DNA of 48,332 bases, taken from contig VLTN01000106.1 in NCBI GenBank assembly GCA_008330645.1, forward strand, positions 1 through 48,332, in the 5' to 3' direction. Source of the stretch: Cafeteria roenbergensis (lineage: Eukaryota > Sar > Bigyra > Bicosoecida > Cafeteriaceae). Below the pieces are notes generated by a model. That model was not told the DNA's origin. It saw only the letters and a program-made list of their open reading frames with translations, and searched no databases. Position numbers and translations under genes: made by a program. Within the stretch, counting starts at the first letter, position 1, and each line of letters starts with the position of its first letter. Positions 42,201 to 48,332 of this stretch are shown piece after piece.

Positions 42201-43894
42201 ACGGAGGCCGGGTTCTCGTCGACGGCCATGGTCAGGCTGGCCGCGTCGATGATGGGGCGCTCGTTCACGCCCACGACGGACACGGTGACGACGGTGGACG
42301 CCTTGAGGAAGCCGTCGCTGACCTGGACGACGAGGGAGTAGGAGGTGCGGTCCTCGAAGTCGACGATGGGCCGGGCCACCCGCAGCTCGGCAAAGTTGTG
42401 ACCGCTTGCGGATGCAACCGTGGTGAGCTTGAATGTGTCGGCGTAGTTGCCGTCCAGAATCGAGTACGAGAGCTCGTTGTCCTGGTCGTTGTCGCTGCCT
42501 TCGATGGTGGCCACAAGCGTGTTCGCTGCGGCCAGTTCACGAACAGAGCCAAACACACGGTCTGCAGGAAGCGTGGGTGGGTCGTTGTAAGGCACCACCG
42601 TAACGACCACCTGGGTGGTTGCCAGCAGGCCACCAATGCCGTTGTCCTGCGCCGTGGCGGTGCAAGTGTAGACTCCGCCTTGTGGCAAGTACTCCGACGG
42701 TGTTGCCACAGCCGCAGCGGTCTTGCGGGCCACGAAGACCTTGCCTGTCGAAGGGTTGATGCCCAGATCAGATGCCTGTCCGCCTTCGGGCGCCGAGTCG
42801 ACCCGGAGAGTGTAGCGAAGCGTGTCTGCCTTGTCTGGATCCGCGGCCGACACAATGTCCACTTCGCGCTGGAAGTTGGCGTTCTCTGCAACTTGGAAGG
42901 AGTAGGACTTGTGCGCGAACGTTGGCGCTTCGTTCACATCCGTCACCAGCACTGTGATCGCCGCCTCCCCCGTCGCACCACTCGAATCCGTCACTCGCAC
43001 CCGGACGACCGCTTCCGGGGCGACCTCGTGGTCCAGCTCTGCACCAGCCGTTGTCGAGAGCACACCGCTGGTTGGGTTGATGGCGAACGCCCCAGGGGCG
43101 GATGAGCTCACGATGGAGAATGCGAACGGCGAGCTGTATGGGGTGTCCTTCGCGTCCACGTCCGTCGCCACCAGTGGGAGGCCGCAAGAAGTCGATGGCG
43201 AGTTCTCGGGCACGCTTCGGCGCTGGTCGGCAATCACAGGCGCCTCATTCACGTCCGCCACCGAGATGTGGAGCTGGCTCTCCGCGGACAGCCCGGCCTT
43301 GTCGGTCACCCGAACGAGCAGGCTGTGCTTGGCGCTGGTCTCGAAGTCGATGCCCGCCTGGCGCACCTCCACCGCTCCATCCGCGCTGAGCATGCGGAAG
43401 AAGGAGCCAGGAGACTGGGACACGATCGCGTACGACAGCACGTCATCCGCGTCCACGTCGCGGGCCCGAGACGCTGTGCCTTCGATGGCAAAGCCAATCG
43501 GGGAATTTTCCGCAACCACTACGGTGTGCTCCGCCAGAGTGGGGGCCTCGTTGACATCCACGAGCTGAACCGTGATCGTGGCCTCGTCGGACAGGGGGCG
43601 GACCTTGTCAGAGTCTGTGACTCGGACCGTGACGAAGAGCTTGCTCCGGGTCTCGAAGTCGAGCGCGGCGCCAGTGGCCACCGTCAGTTGGCCCACAGGC
43701 GAAACAAGGAACGCAGCGGCGTCCTGGCCCCGACGATGGCGAATGTGAGCGAGTTCCCTGCGTCCACGTCGCTGGCGGCGAGCAAAGAGCCGACGAGCTG
43801 TCCAGCCAGCGAGTTCTCGTTGACCGACCGCTGCTGGTCCTCGATGACGGGCGCCTCGTTGATGTCCCTCACAGTGACGGTCACAATGCCCCAC
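30236..43894 (-). CDS. Giant cadherin / IPT-TIG / 9-TM surface protein (C-terminal part)
   Basis: This open frame of 4552 codons is intron-free. Authentic coding starts at about 43729; the first 55 codons are out of frame after a frameshift. From the N side it has 17 complete cadherin-type repeats, each with a VxENS entry, DxDAxD, LDFE and a closing DVNEAP-type linker (43729 to about 37330). Next come about 13-14 IPT/TIG repeats with YxPPxI linkers and GxNFG turns (about 37200-32760), a Cys-rich segment (about 32740-32400; CLKCSVDALGANC, CSQCVQGKYYRINGECEKC), about nine TM helices (about 32395-31015), and a Ser-rich cytoplasmic tail ending CEQQG. The predicted role is cell-surface adhesion or sensing, with a huge ectodomain and a polytopic membrane anchor. 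The N-terminus continues past 43.9 kb and off the contig, so no start or signal peptide is visible. Confidence 0.88.
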   Translation of the reverse strand: MGHCDRHCEGHQRGARHRGPAAVGQRELAGWTARRLFARRQRRGRRELAHIRHRRGQDAAAFLVSPVGQLTVATGAALDFETRSKLFVTVRVTDSDKVRPLSDEATITVQLVDVNEAPTLAEHTVVVAENSPIGFAIEGTASRARDVDADDVLSYAIVSQSPGSFFRMLSADGAVEVRQAGIDFETSAKHSLLVRVTDKAGLSAESQLHISVADVNEAPVIADQRRSVPENSPSTSCGLPLVATDVDAKDTPYSSPFAFSIVSSSAPGAFAINPTSGVLSTTAGAELDHEVAPEAVVRVRVTDSSGATGEAAITVLVTDVNEAPTFAHKSYSFQVAENANFQREVDIVSAADPDKADTLRYTLRVDSAPEGGQASDLGINPSTGKVFVARKTAAAVATPSEYLPQGGVYTCTATAQDNGIGGLLATTQVVVTVVPYNDPPTLPADRVFGSVRELAAANTLVATIEGSDNDQDNELSYSILDGNYADTFKLTTVASASGHNFAELRVARPIVDFEDRTSYSLVVQVSDGFLKASTVVTVSVVGVNERPIIDAASLTMAVDENPASVGGVVGTVAARDVDADDLLTFAFFGDGNKAGHFAIDASTGAVSVASLDIDRETTSSYSIGVRVSDAGGLVDERQLSVLVNDVNDAPALADVVLQVPENLAPGAQVSSPLRVVDDDARDRHTFKMGRPNCWASQASTIGKYYFAPLAVKPSGSVQLGGAVRVRGAAQARIALSVMAPTDELYKAPTGFFYQLTVGALNNAHSTIEKCSPSCFQVASAPTPAALSTREFRSFWFSVSSQGLVTLGRGESEQLSEGLLVSFQDGADAAHGPALLPTRVGVAAASSALQFSSLCFDTAQSSAEGVFAVVEDGSVRIAAASPDFEAQREFGFEVLVTDSGDPAKQAAGVVMVQVQDVNERVTWATSSCLPGSAQAFAACLTVAENTLPGSAAAVLQSIAGMATDPDTLAKQALTFSVALDGNSFEGAKLFDVAPSTGVLSVKQDGLNHEQAAEWTLVVTATDNGTPQLSASALVHVAVEDVNEAPSLAAVVRTVAENSATGEVLVGGPILGSDVDAGQWGELAYAITGGSGSSVFGIEPSSGSLRVLNGTAGDLNFESLEKSKYQLVVRATDGGGLTARATVTVDVTDVNEAPVLFDAVRSVRENTLAPGKVGAPVTGTDPDNAHPVLGVRQQLLYSIVGGDGVALFKVDPCSGQLEVRDEASLNFEAKPVYTLTLQARDDVQPTPLTATATVTISLVDANDAPSIVVPPGGYVLQVEELAPVGTVLVSASGLVDRISATDEDVASATADWARLRWSLKSGNSLGIFDIDAVTGQVSVADFGRMDFENKDLNAFSLVAQVCDSGAPALCAETPVRVEVLNSNEPPRLEDASRAVNENTLSEAKLVAGQQLGLDLVASDPDGPSDEAKLRWRIESGDSLGFFSISEAGRAGSLVLTAAGAMGLNHEVVDSYTLVVSVTDAGGLSDTATVTVAVADLNERPILAAATFSINENSPRLSVVAGSASLATDEDADDSHTYEVVNQVPAGVFRVANARTGQLEVDEAVLDFEAVQSHRITMRVTDAGKLSAPDAVWTVNILDVQEPPSVVAAAFEGLPENSAAGVHVGTVKASDPDADDAGKLVFSITSQEENEDGVAPFAIDPSSGSLRVAESPTSEPVRLDFEGKNLFALTVSATDSKGNSASAAVTVRLSNVNEPPMLRENGTAIAAMENTVQDIRSIMDLVRDPDAGDAFRFEILSGDRCSSGAKVIKIDASTGVLSMVALGTCTQTYDPSTPQFKPNDVDFDNKFDLMIRITDSHLASTVNHLVIKLSNSNSRPRFVLRTEPFLLDENSAVGTLVGTVFAVDLNYQKQSLEYAVGPRGANVNRPFPFKMVTREATEQDRMALAQSDAGASVQLRQVGEILVDGPIDFEGEFSTYQMVVVATDSDSNLPLTGSMDVTVGVVNLNEPPTFVDGAVGGSAMFVVTVPENSVLGTALAGDKLVATDVDSADQGSVLRYSLEGEQAAVDLFQVDPISGAMVFKGSPTALNFENVAARAFELTAVVTDSASNAVRRPVQVRVLDVNEPPRFVGTSAFFFNVLEGSKFGTLVGSCAAVDDDAPTSARGQLRFSIAATDGTPSDDSALFEISQAGKLTVKQESLDWENQAEYSFVVTVTDGDADSPLSASRPVLVIVRDVNDISVDSFAALPADVAGGVAWDVDVDPATAAVPNMYNGKVVDWRATHSTMDALSVTAGGARLVISGTNLGKTAARIAREKAASLDPASYPEDAYTRYEVTYGPVRGTKYAATNCSRFGGQSAPNTAIVCSTSEGAGVNHIWRVTVVYDDLSDVLPFSRTSSAKTGFAPPVVTSALIADASAAAFATQGGQRFVVRGQNFGPAFYARSSADGTGVESVPVTPIVRYGPVTGTENRAVDCAFVEGHTAIACNSVPGVGAGLKFVVSADGQSSEVFTSSLAYSPPTISRVSQLVLATQGGDEVTLFGDNFGPIGTAPIVAEYHHDLALAVLPDGFAPYRGVACQVAVDAPHRRITCRSSPGIGRNHSWRVSVGGQLSAVSGGAEGTSAYKPPVITKIGGLGADMADTKGGQQVLLSGANFGPVTQLDADGNVIAGLAPLAMYGRDGPSWPAYHARDCRVTVPHEQVVCITTEGTGRELVWELEIGAQRTARMLDMPTNYHPPVVSFYRGPGATDADTAGQEVVFIEGRNFGGLATVVQNATYGKGSAEFSAQDCSVVTAHTLIQCTTDVGAGEDLTWSITVDEQASVSPTTDYHPPEITGFAGPAAADASTNGGQEIVIQGNYFSVGKYLQSVTYGPTGSEFAAHGCHVSVSHKEIRCQTVPGTGRVLRWVVTVKGQASPLSSVSTSYARPVINATTPGNSATNGGVLVRVTGQDFGVKWPLSELSVLLNAGGHATPAKAVMDAHFGSLWTGDSSARAVEVELWLGSLERPAIAMSGSLKDGSHYVDFEVPEGFGASRELLLLVDGVPSAVVPFRYDAPFITNIAPDRQQVETGLLRVFVEGESFCSGSQGCGSIKVDGVLVAPESWTHGQIMFIIPDPANADRELACSVEVDGVSSNVFYFKKPVPNFNALEGQGEWEDMKTVGGEEFFVAGVSDIDTVTDLTQIQVTFGDSFACPVYEKKAATPEEARDGKETIRCITPPGVGAGLPVLIGVPGGRSRASELTFSYSPPRIDSVVARDLDPDTNKIHSFVDAAENEEGGIPTAGAVAVVRGEGFGRPEFDSQRQFTLTSAYTGQVLPLAIISHSDSELVVTLPLGDGRRHPVEFVVGAQSSRLSGSPMVRYRRPSVASIGPGAPQAPTLGGQVVVIRGKDLGPTRPVVHLGPYNCTVLSSSMTAVECRTSHGQGVSLPVAVAVRDQTSDDSVRYSYNRPVVQAVVPAHGPTSGRTRPTISADRMTEIPGERLVVTVVGVDLGTSGAVELRPSEALLDAGVGMVIAVPAEDVLLHNDTTIRFFMPEGFGEDLTVRVTVGGQASREAVTFSYDPPVVDGVSRADKDPAACQDRERVYLVNLPGGATREASRYVPAECFDTRGGYALLVEGESFGRSGAFVTIGGRECRVVSQTHNRITCEAPQGFGDRLGVHVSIGNRRNAPSAGAVFAYDPPIVTSLMPNTPDALGERVVIRGKNFGWEPTAVAITVNDIPCEGAEWLNDGSLQCSPATDVVGPKNVTILVANRTEPFVLYDFEEMFITECKAPLYYGLRGEECLKCSVDALGANCSDGDEQMYDLVVSLPGWWRFNYTTPHPACHEKRQAREECPAFAPCEPKWACLGANLCSEGYTSERCSQCVQGKYYRINGECEKCPDQPWLIFVLFFLAAAVLSFAAWMLNARQVNIAFVAIGVDYFQVLALFARARVRWPNILKGLFRWLSAFNLNIELAAPECAIPEVTFSLKWFLVMALPVTAAGMLLGVFGASYAYKTFIKRVAAKDRSSHAHALVSVFIVMMYVGYLTLTRMTLDVFNCSPTDPPDGNLYMSGMTDVVCFESDVHLTLFPFGLVAMVVYVAAYPLLSLLVLRRNKLIVKRDQVCRALAARDPRYKTREYMTEEVWLFRRKYNRLYYLFRPGKATYWIALILLRKFLIAFTALMFRSTPSYQLAFSLLVMFGAYALQVRNLPYMSPSDYDRTVRHHLLQAGIADTLHTRSDHWRIREEMTAVEEAYNPGGSRTGAWRDAALGAAVADLEEDKATNVSFAMFLVDYNAVESVLLACGVLVNLSGIMFLSNRFNDPELMSYYTEEYDQLAIAVATLILLSCVYFGLLLAFEVFFMLNPERAAWCVALCTTRAKREKMAKKISGEDDKTKARVSAGSSGSGAGDMRMAQSMLLTSRVSSDAVNADLAGGALESETLPDESQWAAVRAHAKSLQATFDDLREQVRQAQQHVHASETAQATGSSRGRSMRARKFAPRISSGAAANARSLLAKAAHAAPGSPASSDGRSSPRRSLVPMMGRSRGGAATNKPHQADRVPVLVMARDDGSFENPLATLNVVAPPGQPSTPARQSEAQATTSARCLASPGKVASTGRSCEQQG
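31015..32740 (-). other. Cys-rich segment and nine-TM domain of the cadherin giant
   Basis: After a Cys-rich stretch with CxxC-type spacings, hydrophobic segments appear at PWLIFVLFFLAAAVLSF, VAIGVDYFQVLALFA, WFLVMALPVTAAGMLLGVF, ALVSVFIVMMYVGYLTL, LFPFGLVAMVVYVAAYPLL, YWIALILLRKFLIAFTALM, YQLAFSLLVMFGAYALQV, a helix ending ACGVLVNLSGIMFL, and ATLILLSCVYFGLLLAFEV. The arrangement resembles GCC2/GCC3-plus-polytopic proteins of protists. I cannot say whether it is a channel, a receptor or only an anchor. Confidence 0.75.
32760..37200 (-). other. IPT/TIG repeat array of the cadherin giant
   Basis: About 13-14 immunoglobulin-like IPT/TIG repeats are seen, recognisable by GQxxxVxGxNFGP turns (VVRGQNFGP, LFGDNFGP, LLSGANFGP, FIEGRNFGG, VIRGKNFGW) and YxPPVI linkers. 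Many contain paired Cys in a C-x(n)-IxC pattern (e.g. CHVSVSHKEIRC), a likely disulphide. Confidence 0.82.
37330..43729 (-). other. Cadherin-type repeat array of the cadherin giant
   Basis: Seventeen full repeats of about 105-130 residues, plus one partial. The linkers are DVNEAP/DVNEPP rather than the metazoan DxNDNxPxF, and LDFE mostly replaces LDRE (DIDRETTSSYS is an exception). Calcium-site acidic residues (E in xENS, DxD, DxNE) are kept, so calcium-stiffened repeats are plausible. Confidence 0.85.
41947..42460 (-). repeat. Cadherin segment with a near-identical copy downstream (copy A)
   Basis: This in-frame segment spans a linker with NDVNDAP, the DIDRETTSSYS strand and the next VNERPIIDAASL linker. 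It matches 46018-46542 nearly base for base up to 42390, then a roughly 30-nt patch differs, then the match resumes to about 42460. Confidence 0.9.
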
Positions 43895-46800
43895 GACGAC
43901 AGAGGAGGACCGCTGGGCTTTCCGTTGTCCGTCACGGTGACGTTGAGGACATACTTGGCCGTGGTCTCGAAGTCGATCGCTGCGCGCTGCACGGACAGGA
44001 CTCCGGAGCTCGAGTCGAGCGCAAGCACCTGGCCCACGTTGCCGCTCGCAATCGCATACGACAGCACCGAGCCGGCGTCCACGTCTTCGCCTCGAAGAGC
44101 ACTCCCCACGGCCGTGCCACTGCTGAGTTCTCGTCGACAGTGGCAGCGGAGTCCTTCAGGGAGGGCGGCTCGTTGACGTCGACAATGCGGATTGTCAACA
44201 CGGCGCTGGCAGACAGGCGCGCTGGCCCTGGTACGACGCCGCCATCGTCCGTGACTGTTACTTGCAGTGAGTACTCCTTCGTCGTCTCGAAGTCGAGCGC
44301 GGCACGGGCGACTTTGACCTGCCCCGAGCACCCGTCGATCTTGAACATGCCGTCATCGTTGCCGCTCGTGATGGCGAATGACAGGGTCTGGCCGGCGTCT
44401 TGATCGGACGCGGGGAGGATGTCGCCGACCGGCGTGTTCACAGGCGAGTTCTCCTCGACCTGGCGCTCCGCATCAGCGATGACGGGCCGCTCGTTGGCGT
44501 CCGTGACCGAGACTACCACCGTTTTCGTGACGGCTAAGGTCCCAGGCAGCTTGCCTGCAGGGGGAACGTCGCTCACGCGCAACTGTAGGGAGAACCTGTT
44601 CGAACCGGACACGCCCTCGAAGTCCAGTGGAGCGGCCCCCAGCACCACCTTGGTGCCGTCGATGCGGAACCAGTCCTCGCTCGGCCCGTTTCCCCGACGA
44701 TGCTCACAACGTGCGAGTCCATGGGATCGGGGTCCGTGATGACCAGGGCACTTCCGACTTGCGATCCTGCACCGGCCGTTTCGCTCACGCTGAGGGACTC
44801 GGTCAGCAAGGCCGGCGGCTCGTTCACGTCTTCGACAGCAATGTGCACCTTTCCTTCCTTGGAGAGCGACGGCACTCCGTTGTCTGTGGCCGTGATGCCC
44901 ACCTCCCACGCTGCCTTGGCCTCGAAGTTGAGGGCGTTCTGCAGCAGGCTGACAACGCCCGACGTCGCTCCGACCGCGAAGACGGCCTTGTCATTGGCGG
45001 AGTTCCCCACGGGCCCAACGGTAAACGAGAGGGTCTGCTCTGTCAAAACGTCTGGATCCGAAGCTTGGGCGCGCCACGACCCCAGCGTGGCGGCGGATGA
45101 GGCCGTAAGGGTGTTCTCCGGAACAGAGAAGCACGCGATGAACGAGCCAGTCGTGTTTGGACAAGGCACGGTGGCCCAAGACATCACCTCGTTGACGTCA
45201 CTGACCTGGATGACGACGGCTGCAGACGAGGACAGCGACGGGGTGCCGTCGTCGGTGGCAATGAGCTCGAAGCCGAACTCGCGCTGCGCCTCGAAGTTTG
45301 TCGATACGTCCGACACAAGGATGTTCCCGTCCCGACTGACCTTGAAGGCATCTGCGCTGGAGCTTGCCGCCAGGGGCTCAAAGCACGCGGGACTGACCTG
45401 CACTGGCGCCTGGGCGCTGGAGGCCCCAACGCCGAATCGCATCCCGACGGGCCCGTTCTCGGTTTCGTCGACCCACTGCGCGATGACCGCATCGCTACCT
45501 GTAGCCCGAGCAAGGTTACCAACACGCCTGCCGGTGTCTGACGCGCGATCTCGAGGACCAACCCGGTACTGCCTCGAGCCGTGCACGAGCGAGCAGCCGC
45601 GGCGGCAGAAGCGGTTGCACCAAGATCCAGAACAATCGACACGCCGCCAGCCCGTCACCCGACACGCGCCGAAGCGACGCCACTCTCCTGTTCCGCGAGC
45701 CGAGAGTGAGCTCGTAGTACGAATGGTCCAGTGGGGGAGCATACTCCGCGTCTCCTTCGGCGTGGTCGCGAATGACGATGACGCGCACCGTCGCAGCCTG
45801 ACCGAGAGTCAACGCTGCGCACTGCGCCACGGCTTGACACAAACGGCGAATACTCCCCTTGCGCCGCTTGGAACATCAGCACGCCCAGCAGCTGGGCCCG
45901 CCCATGGAGTAGGAACGGCGTCAGAGGTGTACCTGGTCCTTGGCGCGGTATGCCCACGGACACAACCGTGCCGCGAGGACTGTTTCGGCCACAGTCACGA
46001 GGGACGACTCCAAGCACGGGAGCGTCGTTGACGTCGTTCACCAGCACCCGACAGCTGACGCTCGTCCACCACCCCCCCGCGTCCGACACGCGCACGCCCG
46101 ATCGAGTAACGACGACGTCGTCTCGCGGTCGATGTCCAGCGACGCCACCGACACTGCGCCCGTCGACGCGTCGATGGCGAAAGTGGCCCGCCTTGTTCCC
46201 GTCGCCGAAGAAGGCGAACGTCAGCAGGTTCGTCGGCGTCCACGTTCGCGGGCCACCACGGTGCCGACCACGCCTCCCACGGAGGCCGGGTTGCTCGTCG
46301 ACGGCCATGGTCAGGCTGGCCGCGTCGATGATGGGCGCTCGTTCACGTCCACGACGGACACGTGTGACGACGGTGGACGCCTTGAGGAAGCCGTCGCTTG
46401 ACGCTGGACGACGAGGGAGTAGGAGGTGCGGTCCTCGAAGTCGACGATGGGCCGGCCACCCGCAGCTCGGCTTGTTGGAGGATCCGTCCGTGCTCACCAC
46501 CGTGGTGAGCTTGAATGTGCCGGCCGTAGTTGCCGTCCAGAATTCGCGTTAGGTCAGCTTGTTGCGGTCCTTTTCGTCGTACTCGGTGGCCTGCAGCTCG
46601 AGGGCCAGCGTGTTGGCGGCGCAGTTCTCGCTCACGCTTGCCGAGTACGTCCGCCTCCAACTCGGGCGGGTCGTTGTTCTCGATCAACGGTCACCCTGAC
46701 AGTTGCGGTGTCCTCAGGAAGCCCTTGTCCCGTCGTCGGTCACTGTCACCTGCAGCGTGTTAGACGTGTTCCCTCGGGAAGGTAACTTGCTCAGGCGCGT

Positions 46801-48332
46801 GCCAGGTGGGTGCCGTCGCGAGGCCCGTATCCTTCGCAACGGTGAGCGCGCCCGTTGCGGGGTTGATCGCGAAGTCCGCCCGGCCCCGGCGGCTGCCCAT
46901 GGTCCCGGTCCCGACACGCCGCCGCAATCGACCATGTCAGGACGTCGCCGTCGTCGACGTCGCGGCGCTGACGAAGTCGATCTGGGTGCCCATCACGGCG
47001 TTCTCGGCCACCTTGAACTCGAACGTGTCCTCGGCCATGAGGGTGCCTCGTCACGTCGCGAACCGTCACAGAGACCTGCGCGGTGGAGGTCAGACCCTGA
47101 GAGTCTTCCACCTGCAACGCTGAGCACGATGATGTCTCCGCGCTCTCGTGGTCCAGAAGCGGACCCCGCCGCCGTGCTGAGATGCCCGCTCGTGCTGTTG
47201 ATTCGCGAACTGGGTCGCAGCGCCCCCGCTCAGCAAAGAGTGAACGGTCAGCGCGCCCCTTGTCCGTCAGCGTCGGGATCGCTTGCAGTGAGCGGCTCCC
47301 AACGGGCGCGCCAGGGGGCGTTCTCGTACACGGCCCGAGCCTGTGCCAAGAGCGTGGGGGGCTCGTTGACGTCCTGAACTTCGATGGTGATCACCCCCTC
47401 GTCAGCCAGGCCATCAATGTCCGTGACTCGGACCCAGACCTGTGCAACGGGCACGGTCTCGAAGTCGAGGCACGCGCTCTTGACCTCGACGGAAGCCGTC
47501 CGCCGCGAGCACACGGAAGATGGGGCGTCCGGCTCCTGCTTGACCAGCTCGTACTGGAAGGCGGTCGCCTGCGTCGGGGTCCGTCGCGAGCTGGCCGTGC
47601 CGGCACCGTCGCGCCCACGCCGGCCGGACTCGGCCAATTTCCACCGTGGCGTCGGCATGGTGGGCGCCTCGATCTGGTTCAGCACCGTTCACCACAATGG
47701 TGGCCTTGGGTGTGAAGCGAGGGCGTTGCAACGTCACTGGCGGTCACTTGCACGGCGTACTCTGCTTTGGACTCGAAGTCGAAGCTCGCCGCAATGAGCT
47801 TGTGAGCTGCCCGTTGGAGCTCAGGGTGAAGGAGGCTGCGTCTGGCCGCCAGTTAGCTCAAAGAAACAGTCTGATCCGCGTCGGGGTCCGCTTGCGTCGG
47901 AGTCTTGCACGATTGCAGAGGCTCTGCAGCGAGTTTTCAAGGATGCTTCGTTGCTGGCCCAGGAACACCGGTGGCTCGTTGACGTCCAGACCGAGACCAC
48001 GACATCTGCTCTCGCCGAAGAGAGCGGGGTCCGTTGGGCTTTCCGTCGTCCGTGGCCCTCACCCGCAGCGTGAAGGCCTTGACGCTCTCGAAGTCGAGCG
48101 CCACGCTGCTGGCCACCGAGATCTGCCCAGACGCGGAATCAATGGCAAAGGCGCTCCCGGTGTTGCCTCCCACGATGCTATAGGCCAGCACCGAGCGCTC
48201 GGGGTCGGTTCCGGTGACTGCTGCCCCGACTGGGGTGCCCTGGGCGGAGTTCTCCGCGATGCTCGCCGCTGCGTCCTGGAGGGTGGGCGGCTCGTTCACG
48301 TGATGACGCTGATGGTGACCGTCGCCGTGTCG
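43684..48332 (-). CDS. 5' continuation of the cadherin giant, partial, frameshifted
   Basis: Cadherin repeats continue in successively different frames. Clear pieces are VTVRDINEAPVIEDQQRSV (about 43.86 kb), RIVDVNEPPSLKDSAATVDE (about 44.17), SVTDANERPVIADAERQVEE (about 44.48), AVEDVNEPPALLTESL (about 44.82), QVSDVNEVMSWA (about 45.2), NDVNDAPVL (about 46.03), EVQDVNEPPTLLAQARAV (about 47.37) and MNEPPTLQDAAASIAENSAQ (about 48.27). Frame breaks occur at about 43728-43731 and 44692-44695 (each repaired by one extra C in a C4 run), about 44120, and many times beyond 45.4 kb. Roughly ten more repeats are present, so the whole protein has at least 27. The gene is open at the contig end. I interpret the breaks as sequence errors, not decay, because repeat motifs are intact on both sides of each. 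Confidence 0.75.
46018..46542 (-). repeat. Near-identical copy of 41947-42460 (copy B), indel-ridden
   Basis: Nearly all differences from copy A are single-base insertions or deletions (e.g. GCGAAAGTGG for GCGAAGTGG, CAGGTTCGTC for CAGGTCGTC, GATGGGCGC for GATGGGGCGC). Substitutions are few up to 46470. The reading frame is destroyed although the residue motifs remain readable piecewise. Confidence 0.9.

Noticed and set aside
43684-48332. Interpretation as a decayed pseudogene or several small cadherin genes
   Set aside because: Repeat motifs stay intact on either side of each break, breaks often sit at homopolymers, and density rises toward the contig edge. Sequence error is the simpler explanation.
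1-48332. tRNA, rRNA, CRISPR, prophage, viral or toxin genes
   Set aside because: Reading through the window I found no cloverleaf-like or rRNA-like sequence, no spaced direct-repeat arrays, and no capsid, polymerase, integrase, transposase or toxin motifs. A covariance-model scan was not possible here.

Overview
This window looks like a GC-rich nuclear contig from a single-celled, probably flagellated, eukaryote. The evidence is seven recognisable spliceosomal introns (six of seven start GTGAG, all seven end GCAG), a Rab5-type GTPase, a PTPDC1-type phosphatase, two secreted JmjC/cupin proteins, and very large multi-domain proteins of kinds common in protists. Third codon positions are almost always G or C, so long antisense shadow ORFs are everywhere. 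GC content, compact spacing and short introns would suit a heterotrophic stramenopile flagellate (Cafeteria-like), but that placement is inference; no marker gene proves it.

Layout, left to right. 1-1395: no convincing gene; a 40-nt direct repeat sits at the extreme left end and again at 1.27 kb. 1396-3290 (-): METTL21/Methyltransf_16-type SAM methyltransferase with one intron. 3338-12214 (-): a 2958-residue protein with a 28-copy 9-residue minisatellite, an RNase-inhibitor-type LRR block, at least five diverged copies of an unnamed module, and a C-terminal domain resembling DUF4476. 12598-14248 (+): four-exon LRR protein of about 328 residues. 14662-21114 (+): two-exon, Ala-rich, 2087-residue helical-repeat-like protein of uncertain function. 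21466-23457 (-): secreted JmjC/cupin protein, one intron. 23809-24742 (-): Rab5-like GTPase, one intron. 24927-27044 (+): PTPDC1-like dual-specificity phosphatase, head-to-head with Rab5. 27179-29716 (-): a second secreted JmjC/cupin protein with an acidic tail. 30236 to the right end (-): a giant cadherin / IPT-TIG / Cys-rich / 9-TM surface protein whose N-terminus runs off the contig.

The genes do not form an operon or an obvious pathway. Themes are cell-surface or secretory proteins (cadherin-IPT giant, two JmjC paralogues), endosomal traffic (Rab5), and proteins of families often linked to cilia or scaffolding (PTPDC1-like, LRR proteins). The last 4.6 kb (after about 43.7 kb) accumulates frameshifts, at least two of them at C4/G4 homopolymers, and holds an indel-ridden near-copy of 41.9-42.5 kb. 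I read this as low-quality contig-end consensus laid over a genuine repeat-rich gene.
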